Origin: Paracoccus endophyticus
GTDB lineage: Bacteria; Pseudomonadota; Alphaproteobacteria; Rhodobacterales; Rhodobacteraceae
Reading direction: 5' to 3'
DNA: 64,000 nucleotides
Assembly: GCF_003286075.1 (NCBI RefSeq)
Contig: NZ_QLUV01000002.1
Coordinates: forward strand, 62,001-126,000
How positions within the stretch are numbered: the stretch's first letter is position 1; the number at the start of each line of letters is the position of its first letter. Shown piece after piece: positions 34,145 to 40,743 of the stretch. A program made the translations under genes and the position numbers. A model generated the notes under the pieces. The model searched no databases. It saw only the letters and a program-made list of their open reading frames with translations, and was not told the DNA's origin.

Positions 34145-34840
34145 TCAGCCGCGGCGCGCGGGGATCATCTGCTGCGCGAGGCCCGCCAGCAGCAGCCACA
34201 GCGAGCTGATTACAAGCCCCCACATGGCCCAGCTTTGCGGATGGAACTGCACGGCGACGGCCCACAGCGCAAAGCCCACCCAGGCCGCCGCCATGGACAG
34301 CGAGACGGCGCGCCAGCGTTCGGTGCGGACCGGGTGGATGAACTTGACGTTGGTGAACATGGTGATCGCCAGCGCCACCACCACGACAAGGCTGATCCAG
34401 AAGTTCGGGCGCAGCGCGAACAGAACCAGCACGACCATGTTCCAGCAGGCCGGAAAGCCCGCGAAACTGTTGTCGCGCGTCTTCATGCGGGTGTCGGCGA
34501 AATAGATCACGCTGCCGTAGACGATGGCGATGATCGCGATCCATCCCGTCCAGCCGGGCAGAAGCCCCGACTTGAACAGCGCATAGGCCGGGATGAACAC
34601 ATAGGTCATGTAGTCGATGATCAGGTCCATCAGGACGCCGTCATAGTTGGGCCAGTTCGTCTTGACGTGATAGCGGCGCGCCAGCGGCCCATCGATGCCG
34701 TCCACGACCAGCGCCACCACCAGCCAGGCGAACATGGCGGTCCAGCGTTCCTCGACCGCGGCCAGCATCGCCAGCATGGACAGGACCGCGCCGGTTGCGG
34801 TCAGCAGGTGGACCGCCAGGGCCTTGAATCGCAATGTCAT
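34145..34840 (-). CDS. pcs: Phosphatidylcholine synthase
   Basis: Condenses choline with CDP-diacylglycerol to give phosphatidylcholine directly, the one-step route found in alphaproteobacteria that meet eukaryotic choline. The 231-residue inner-membrane protein has about eight helices and the CDP-alcohol phosphotransferase motif DGIDGPLARR…DGVLMDLIIDY (about 47-80) with its metal-binding aspartates. Length fits Pcs. The start at 34840 is followed at once by a basic stretch and the first helix. Confidence 0.92.
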   Translation of the reverse strand: MTLRFKALAVHLLTATGAVLSMLAMLAAVEERWTAMFAWLVVALVVDGIDGPLARRYHVKTNWPNYDGVLMDLIIDYMTYVFIPAYALFKSGLLPGWTGWIAIIAIVYGSVIYFADTRMKTRDNSFAGFPACWNMVVLVLFALRPNFWISLVVVVALAITMFTNVKFIHPVRTERWRAVSLSMAAAWVGFALWAVAVQFHPQSWAMWGLVISSLWLLLAGLAQQMIPARRG

Positions 34841-34899
34841 GGGCGTGCTTGTCGCACCAGCCGTGCGCCGGCGCAACCGTGCCGGGGCGGGCGGGCGCA

Positions 34900-35388
34900 T
34901 CAGGCCGTTTCGATGGGCAGGGCGGTGGTGGCCTTCATCTCCTCCATCGACAGCAGCGCGGTGACGTTCTGGATGCGCACCTCGGCGATCAGCGACTGGT
35001 AAAAGCGGTCGTAGGCGCGCGCGTTGCGGACGACGACCTTCAGGATATAGTCGATCTCGCCGGCCAGGCGGTGCGCCTCGATCACCTCGGGACGGGCGCG
35101 GACGGCCGCCAGGAACCGCGCCGCCCAGTCGGCGTCGTGTTCGGCGGTGCGAATCAGGACGAAGAAGCACGCCTCCAGCCCCAGCGATTCCGCATCCAGC
35201 AGCGCGACCTGCCCGCGGATCACGCCCTGTTCGCGCAGCCGGCGGATGCGGTTCCAGACCGGGGTGCGCGAGGCGCCCACGCGCGACGCGATCTCCTCCA
35301 GCGGCAGGCTGGAATCGCGTTGCAGCAGGGAGAGTATCTTGCGATCCGTGTCATCCAGCCGGACGGGGTTCTGCGCGTTCGGGGGCAT
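34900..35388 (-). CDS. Lrp/AsnC-family transcriptional regulator
   Basis: A 162-residue regulator with an N-terminal helix-turn-helix (about 12-60, LDDTDRKILSLLQRDSSLPL and EEIASRVGASRTPVWNRIRRL) and a C-terminal RAM ligand-binding domain (about 75-155). It is divergent from the sulfite-reduction operon, the position of a regulator for it, and an AT-rich patch lies between them. Ligand unknown; a sulfur amino acid would fit. ATG 35388 with AGGA 11 bases upstream is chosen. Confidence 0.9.
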   Translation of the reverse strand: MPPNAQNPVRLDDTDRKILSLLQRDSSLPLEEIASRVGASRTPVWNRIRRLREQGVIRGQVALLDAESLGLEACFFVLIRTAEHDADWAARFLAAVRARPEVIEAHRLAGEIDYILKVVVRNARAYDRFYQSLIAEVRIQNVTALLSMEEMKATTALPIETA

Positions 35389-35454
35389 GGGGACGTTTTT
35401 CCTGTTCTGCTTCGTAGAGCGCATGACTTGCGTCCTTATTTTCCCCGGCATATG

Positions 35455-35485
35455 GCCGCAGGCAACAAATTTTTCCTATATTGGA
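35455..35485. promoter_or_regulatory. AT-rich control patch of the cys operon
   Basis: In a GC-rich setting, the run CAACAAATTTTTCCTATATT (35463-35482) stands out. It contains a good -10 (TATATT, 35477-35482) with no matching -35, as in activator-dependent promoters, and an A/T core like Lrp-family sites. It serves the cys operon and possibly the divergent Lrp-type gene. Confidence 0.45.
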
Positions 35486-35508
35486 TGCAGGAACCAACGG
35501 GTGCAGCC

Positions 35509-35904
35509 ATGTCCAAGACCTTCGTCCCCTCTGCCCGAACGCCGGCCGTGCTGACGGCCAACCTGCTGCGCGATGGGCTGAGCGTGTGGAAATCGGGCGA
35601 CGACTGGACCACCGACCCGTGCGCCGCGACCCTGTTCGAGGATGCGGACCTGGCCGAGTTCGCGCTGCTGGATGCGCAGGCGCAGGGCCACCTGGTCGTC
35701 GGCCCCTATCTGGTCGAGGCGGTGCGCAACCCCGACGGCACCCCCGGCCCCGCCCATTTCCGCGAGGCGTTCCGCCAGCGCGGCCCCTCGACCGAGCCGG
35801 CCGCCCGCACCCCTGCCGCCGCCTCTGCGCCCGACGCCGCCACTCACGCCCCCGCCACCCACGCACCCGCCACCCACGCCCCCGCCGAGGTCGCCCATGT
35901 TTGA
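35509..35904 (+). CDS. DUF2849 protein of the cys operon
   Basis: A 131-residue protein whose first 90 residues fit DUF2849 (short V-L-T-A-N-x-L…G-x-x-V-W…W start and LVGPYLVEAV). The family occurs just before sulfite reductase genes in alphaproteobacteria; its role is unknown. The tail (about 95-131) is low-complexity, made of alanine, proline, threonine and histidine, encoded by a 15-base tandem repeat. It overlaps cysI by 8 bases. In many relatives a siroheme synthase gene precedes it; none is here. Confidence 0.8.
   Translation: MSKTFVPSARTPAVLTANLLRDGLSVWKSGDDWTTDPCAATLFEDADLAEFALLDAQAQGHLVVGPYLVEAVRNPDGTPGPAHFREAFRQRGPSTEPAARTPAAASAPDAATHAPATHAPATHAPAEVAHV
35845..35886 (+). repeat. 15-base tandem repeat in the DUF2849 gene
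   Basis: Three near-identical copies (last one partial) of CACGCCCCCGCCACC at 35845, 35860 and 35875, encoding T-H-A-P-A. A likely site of copy-number change. Confidence 0.85.
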
Positions 35905-37558
35905 CGCCGCCGCCGAGCCGAACGCCTATCTGCGCCACCGCGCGGCGCAGTTCCGCGCCCAGGTCGCGCGTCGCCTGGACGGCAGCCTGACCGAGGACGA
36001 GTTCCGCCCGCTGCGGCTGATGAACGGCGTCTATCTGCAGTTGCACGCCTACATGCTGCGGGTGGCGATCCCCTACGGCACGATCAGCCCCGACCAGATG
36101 CGCGGGCTGGCCGGCATCGCCGACCGCTGGGACCGCGGCTATGGCCATTTCACCACGCGCCAGAACATCCAGTTCAACTGGCCGCGGCTGGTGGACATTC
36201 CCGACATGCTGGACGCGCTGGCCGATGTCGGGCTGCACGCCATCCAGACCAGCGGCAACACGATCCGCAACGTGACCACCGACGCCTTCGCCGGCGCCGC
36301 GGCCGACGAGGTGGACGACCCGCGCCCCTGGGCGGAACTGCTGCGCCTGTGGTCCACCGACCACGCCGAGTTCCAGTTCCTGCCGCGCAAGTTCAAGATC
36401 GCCGTATCGGGCGGGGCGCGCGACCGGGCGCTGGTTCCGGCGCACGACATCGGCCTGCGGCTGGTGCGCCGCGAGGGCGAGCTGGGCTTTCAGGTCTGGA
36501 TCGGCGGGGGACTGGGCCGCACGCCCCTGCTGGGCCAGGTGGTGCGCGAGTTCCTGCCCGCAGGCGACCTGCTTCCCTACGTCGAGGCGATCCTGGCCGC
36601 CTACAACCTGTCGGGCCGGCGCGACAACAAGTACAAGGCCCGCATCAAGGTCACGGTCGCCGAACGCGGCCTGGACGTGATGCGCGACGAGATCGAGGCC
36701 GAGTTCGTCCGCCGCCGCGCGGTGTTCACCGGCATGGACCTGCACCTGATGGACGGGCTGCGGGCGCGCTTTGCCCCGCCGACGTTCCGTGCGCCCGACG
36801 ACGCCGCATATGACGCGGCGCGGGCCGGACGCGCCGGGTTCCGGTCGTGGACCGACAGCAACCTGTCGGCCCATCGCGTGCCCGGCTATGCCAGCGTGAC
36901 CGTGACGCTCAAGGCGCCGGGGGCGACGCCGGGCGACTGCTCGGCCGCGCAGATGCGGCTGCTGGCCGATATTGCCGAACGCCACGCCCACGGCGACCTG
37001 CGCATCGCGCACGACCAGAACGTCGTGCTGCCGCATGTCCACCGGGCCGAGCTGCCGGCGCTGTACGAGGCTCTGCGCGCCGCGGGGCTGGCGACCGCCA
37101 ACGCCGGCCACATCACCGACATCGTGGCCTGCCCCGGCATGGATTTCTGCACCCTGGCCACCGCCCGCTCGATCCCGATCGCGCAGGAACTGGCGGCCCA
37201 TGTCCGCGCGCGCGACCTGGAACACGACATCGGCAAGTTCGACATCCGCATCTCGGGGTGCATCAACGCCTGCGGGCATCACCACCTGGGCCATGTCGGC
37301 ATCCTCGGGCTGGACCGGGCGGGGGTCGAGAACTATCAGATCACGCTGGGCGGCGACGGCTATGACCAGCCCGCCATTGGCGAACGCGCGGGCGCGGGCT
37401 TTCCCTATGACCAGGTGGTGCCCGCCATCGGGCGGCTGATCGACGCCTATCTCGCGGTGCGCGAGACGCCCGAGGAACGCTTCATCGACGCGCTGCGCCG
37501 GCTGGGGCCCGCGCCCTTCAAGGCGGCGCTGTATCCGGTCGAGGCCGCGCATGCTTGA
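35897..37558 (+). CDS. cysI: Sulfite reductase hemoprotein subunit
   Basis: Reduces sulfite to sulfide with six electrons at a coupled siroheme and [4Fe-4S] site. The 553-residue protein has the two ferredoxin-like half domains and two siroheme domains. The cluster cysteines are in place: C412 and C418 (ACPGMDFC) and C455 and C459 (GCINACGHHHLGH). The siroheme loop FTTRQNIQFNW appears early. Nitrite reductase activity is a family alternative, but the cysH, DUF934 and fpr neighbours favour sulfite. Overlaps the gene before (8 bases) and the next (8 bases), so the operon is translationally coupled. Confidence 0.94.
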   Translation: MFDAAAEPNAYLRHRAAQFRAQVARRLDGSLTEDEFRPLRLMNGVYLQLHAYMLRVAIPYGTISPDQMRGLAGIADRWDRGYGHFTTRQNIQFNWPRLVDIPDMLDALADVGLHAIQTSGNTIRNVTTDAFAGAAADEVDDPRPWAELLRLWSTDHAEFQFLPRKFKIAVSGGARDRALVPAHDIGLRLVRREGELGFQVWIGGGLGRTPLLGQVVREFLPAGDLLPYVEAILAAYNLSGRRDNKYKARIKVTVAERGLDVMRDEIEAEFVRRRAVFTGMDLHLMDGLRARFAPPTFRAPDDAAYDAARAGRAGFRSWTDSNLSAHRVPGYASVTVTLKAPGATPGDCSAAQMRLLADIAERHAHGDLRIAHDQNVVLPHVHRAELPALYEALRAAGLATANAGHITDIVACPGMDFCTLATARSIPIAQELAAHVRARDLEHDIGKFDIRISGCINACGHHHLGHVGILGLDRAGVENYQITLGGDGYDQPAIGERAGAGFPYDQVVPAIGRLIDAYLAVRETPEERFIDALRRLGPAPFKAALYPVEAAHA

Positions 37559-38852
37559 CGCCGATCTCGACAGCCGCGCGGCCACGCTGAACGCGCGCTA
37601 TCGCAACCACGCGGCGGTGCAGGTGCTGCGCCACGCGCTGGCCGACCCCGACCTGGGGCGGGTGGCGCTGGTGTCGTCCTTTGGTGCGGAATCGGTCGTG
37701 CTGCTGCACATGCTGTCGGTGGCCCGCCCCGACACGCCGGTGCTGTTCATCGACACCGAGATGCTGTTCCCCGAGACGCTGGACTATCAGCGGGCGCTGG
37801 CCGGCCGCCTGCCGCTGACCGACATCCGCGTGATCCGCGCCGATCCGGCGGCGGTGGCGGCGACCGACCCGGACGGCACGCTGCACCGGCGCGACACCGA
37901 TGCCTGCTGCGACCTGCGCAAGGTGCTGCCGCTGGAAGGCGCGCTGTCGGGGTTCGACGCCTGGATCACGGGGCGCAAGCGGTTCCAGGGCGGCCAGCGG
38001 GTCGAGCTGGAGTTCTTCGAGCCCGAGGCGCCGTCGCGGCTGCGGGTGAACCCGCTGGCGCATTGGCGCCCGCAGGACGTCGCCGACTATATGGACGAGA
38101 ACGCGCTGCCCCGGCACCCGCTGGTCGCGCGCGGCTATCCGTCGATCGGCTGCGCGCCCTGCACCTCGCCGGTCAGGGCGGGCGAGGACCCAAGGTCCGG
38201 GCGCTGGCGCGGGTCCGAAAAGACCGAGTGCGGCATCCACTTCATCGGCGGCAAGATCGTGCGCGGGCCGGTGCCGGCCGAGACCGGCCCGGCCGAACCG
38301 ATGCCCGCCGATGCGATGCCCGCCGAACCGATGCCCGCCGCTGCCGCGCGGGTGGACGCCGCCCCGCCCGCCGGGGTCGCGCCTGCCGGCGCGCGTGCCG
38401 CCGCTGCCGCCCCCCTTTCCGCAGACCAGCCTGGACGCCCGACCATGACCGATACGCCCACCGCGACGATCCATGCCCTGCCGGAGGCCCCCGTTCTGGT
38501 GCGCGACGACGGCTTTCACCCGGTCGAGGGCGAGCCGACCGTCAGCCTGCCGCCCGACACCGACCCCGCGACGCTGGGCCAGTATCTGAACGCGCCGCTG
38601 ATCGCGGTCGAGTTTCCGGCCATGACCGACGGGCGCGGGTTTTCGCTGGCGCGCATCCTGCGCGAGCTGGGCTTTGCGGGGCGGCTGCGCGCCACCGGCG
38701 GGCTGATCGCCGACCAGTACGCAATGGCGCGCCGGGTCGGCATCGACGAGGTGCAGATCTCGGCCGCGCTGGCCCGCCGCCAGCCGGAAACCCAATGGCT
38801 CGCCCGTGCCGACTGGCGGGCCTGGGACCACCGGTCGCGGCTGGTGGGCTAG
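37551..38852 (+). CDS. cysH: Fusion: APS reductase CysH and DUF934 domain
   Basis: A single 433-residue frame. Residues 1-235 are an assimilatory adenylylsulfate reductase: PP-loop SSFGAES (42-48), [4Fe-4S] cysteines C119/C120 (CCDLRK) and C201/C204 (CAPC), and the catalytic C227 in KTECGIH; the cluster cysteines mark it as APS- rather than PAPS-specific. Residues 240-298 are an alanine/proline/methionine-rich linker with short repeats. Residues about 310-433 are a DUF934 domain, normally a separate gene just after cysH. An internal ATG at 38445 could start DUF934 alone, but it has no ribosome site. Overlaps cysI by 8 bases. Confidence 0.88.
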   Translation: MLDADLDSRAATLNARYRNHAAVQVLRHALADPDLGRVALVSSFGAESVVLLHMLSVARPDTPVLFIDTEMLFPETLDYQRALAGRLPLTDIRVIRADPAAVAATDPDGTLHRRDTDACCDLRKVLPLEGALSGFDAWITGRKRFQGGQRVELEFFEPEAPSRLRVNPLAHWRPQDVADYMDENALPRHPLVARGYPSIGCAPCTSPVRAGEDPRSGRWRGSEKTECGIHFIGGKIVRGPVPAETGPAEPMPADAMPAEPMPAAAARVDAAPPAGVAPAGARAAAAAPLSADQPGRPTMTDTPTATIHALPEAPVLVRDDGFHPVEGEPTVSLPPDTDPATLGQYLNAPLIAVEFPAMTDGRGFSLARILRELGFAGRLRATGGLIADQYAMARRVGIDEVQISAALARRQPETQWLARADWRAWDHRSRLVG

Positions 38853-38893
38853 CCGCCGCCGCGCCTTTCCCTTATGCATTCCGGGACGATGAT

Positions 38894-39733
38894 ATGACAC
38901 TGGACCTGCCCGTGGCCGACACGCCCATCTCGACTGCCACCCTGATGCCCGACGCCCAGACGGTGACCGCAGTGCGCCACTGGACCGACCGGCTGTTTTC
39001 GTTCCGCGTGACGCGCCCCGCCAGCCTGCGCTTCCGGTCGGGCGAGTTCGTGATGATCGGCCTGCCGGACGAACGCGGCAAGCCGATCCTGCGCGCCTAT
39101 TCCATCGCCTCGCCCAACTGGGACGAGGAGCTTGAGTTCTATTCGATCAAGGTCCCCGACGGGCCGCTGACCTCGCGGCTTCAGCACATCGTGCCCGGCG
39201 ACCAGATCATCCTGCGGCCCAAGCCCGTGGGCACGCTGGTCCTGGACGCGCTGCTGCCCGGCAAGCGGCTGTGGTTCCTGGCGACGGGCACCGGCATTGC
39301 CCCCTTCGCCAGCCTGATGCGCGACCCCGAGACGTTCGAACGTTATGAGCAGGTGGTGATGATGCACACCTGCCGCGAGGCGGCCGAGCTGGCCTATGGC
39401 CGCGACCTGGTCGAGAACCTGCGCCACGACCCGCTGCTGACCGAACTTCATGGCGACGGCTTTGCCGACCGGCTGATCTATTACCCGACCACGACGCGCG
39501 AGACGACCGACCGCATGGGCCGGATCACCGACAACCTGACCAGCGGCAAGGTATTCGCCGACCTGGGCCTGCCGGCGATCAACCCTGCCGAGGACCGCGC
39601 GATGGTCTGCGGATCGCTGGCCTTCAACGTGGACGTGAAAACGGTTCTTGAAGGATTCGGTCTGCGCGAGGGCGCCAACAGCGACCCCAAGGAATTCGTT
39701 GTCGAAAAGGCCTTCGTCGGAGACGGGATCTGA
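38894..39733 (+). CDS. fpr: Ferredoxin/flavodoxin-NADP+ reductase
   Basis: Moves electrons between NADPH and ferredoxin or flavodoxin. The 279-residue protein has the FAD domain with RAYSIASP (about 77-84), the phosphate loop of the NADP domain GTGIAPFASL (about 133-142) and an acidic-aromatic C terminus typical of the bacterial type, ending …VEKAFVGDGI. As last gene of the cys operon, 41 bases after the fusion gene, it likely feeds reducing power to CysI through a ferredoxin; the electron carrier itself is not in the window. Confidence 0.93.
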   Translation: MTLDLPVADTPISTATLMPDAQTVTAVRHWTDRLFSFRVTRPASLRFRSGEFVMIGLPDERGKPILRAYSIASPNWDEELEFYSIKVPDGPLTSRLQHIVPGDQIILRPKPVGTLVLDALLPGKRLWFLATGTGIAPFASLMRDPETFERYEQVVMMHTCREAAELAYGRDLVENLRHDPLLTELHGDGFADRLIYYPTTTRETTDRMGRITDNLTSGKVFADLGLPAINPAEDRAMVCGSLAFNVDVKTVLEGFGLREGANSDPKEFVVEKAFVGDGI

Positions 39734-39834
39734 TTCGCTGACAATCTGCACAACTTTTGTTCAAGGAACCGGGGTGATCCATGCCGGTTCTTCTCCGGGG
39801 TGCAAGCCCAGTCCACGACAGCGGAGAAGACCCA

Positions 39835-40575
39835 ATGAACAAGATGATCCTCGTCAGCGTCCTCAGCCTTGCAGCGGCGGGCGCTGTGTCAGCACAGACG
39901 GCGACTGATTCCTCGGGCGGGGGCGCTGCGGCGACGGCTCCGGCCGCGGCCGGCACCTCTGCCGACTCCTCGTCCGCGATGCCCCCGGCCGCCGCCGGCG
40001 GCGACGCCAGCAGCGCGGGCAGCGCCGGCGCCCCGGCCGGCTCGTCCGACGCGGGCAGCGCCGGAACGGCCGCGGGGTCGTCCGATGCATCCGCCAGCTC
40101 GGCCGGCGCTGCGGCTGTGACCGCGGGCGCGACCAACCCCGAGATGGCCAACCTGACCGCGCAGCAGTTCGTCGAGATGGCCGCCAGCAGCGGGCTGTTC
40201 GAGGTCAAGTCCAGCGAACTCGCGCTCGAGCGCGCCAAGTCGGACGACGTGAAGGCCTTTGCCCAGATGATGATCGACGATCACACCAAGGCCAACAAAG
40301 AGCTGATGACGATCGCGATGGCCAAGAACCTGCCCGCCCCCGCCGAGCCCACGGGCCCCGCCGCCGAGCACATGGCCGCCGTGATGGCCGCCGAGGGCGA
40401 CGGCTTCGACGCGGTCTATATGGAGCATCAGGTCAAGGCCCACGCCGAGGCGATCATGCTGTTCCAGGCCCAGTCGGTCAGCAACAACGACGCCGACCTG
40501 GCCGCGTTCGCCGCCAAGACGCTGCCGACGCTGCAGATGCATGCCGAGCACGCGCAGGGCATGGGCGCCAAGTAA
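39835..40575 (+). CDS. DUF4142 periplasmic protein with Ala/Ser/Gly-rich spacer
   Basis: A 246-residue protein: signal peptide (MNKMILVSVLSLAAAGAVSAQ), a low-complexity alanine/serine/glycine spacer (about 22-100) and a ferritin-like four-helix DUF4142 domain (about 105-246) with FVEMAASSGLFEVKSSELAL and MMIDDHTKANKEL, its histidines possibly metal-binding. Function unknown; DUF4142 proteins are often stress-linked. GGAGAAG precedes the start. A strong hairpin follows. Confidence 0.85.
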   Translation: MNKMILVSVLSLAAAGAVSAQTATDSSGGGAAATAPAAAGTSADSSSAMPPAAAGGDASSAGSAGAPAGSSDAGSAGTAAGSSDASASSAGAAAVTAGATNPEMANLTAQQFVEMAASSGLFEVKSSELALERAKSDDVKAFAQMMIDDHTKANKELMTIAMAKNLPAPAEPTGPAAEHMAAVMAAEGDGFDAVYMEHQVKAHAEAIMLFQAQSVSNNDADLAAFAAKTLPTLQMHAEHAQGMGAK

Positions 40576-40596
40576 GACAGCCCGTCGGGCAAAGCG

Positions 40597-40632
40597 CCGG
40601 GGGCGTCGGGCCGCATGGTCCGGCGCCCCCGG
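40597..40632 (+). terminator. Hairpin after the DUF4142 gene
   Basis: CCGGGGGCG (40597-40605) and CGCCCCCGG (40624-40632) form a perfect 9-base stem with a partly paired interior; no clear T-run. Confidence 0.55.
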
Positions 40633-40685
40633 TCTGTCCGGGGGCTGACCCCGTGAGGCAAGCAGGCGCGGGGTTCGGTGGCGCG

Positions 40686-40714
40686 TTGACAGCGGGCCGC
40701 CGCGCGCCCATGTT
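40686..40714 (+). promoter_or_regulatory. Putative topA promoter
   Basis: A consensus TTGACA (40686-40691) and CATGTT (40709-40714) have a 17-base spacer, 30 bases before the topA start. Confidence 0.6.
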
Positions 40715-40743
40715 CCCGCCCCAATCCGTGAAAAGGTCCGCCA

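Noticed and set aside
35845..35886. Short CRISPR-like repeats
   Set aside because: The copies are head-to-tail with no spacers and lie in frame in a coding tail, so they are a simple tandem repeat.
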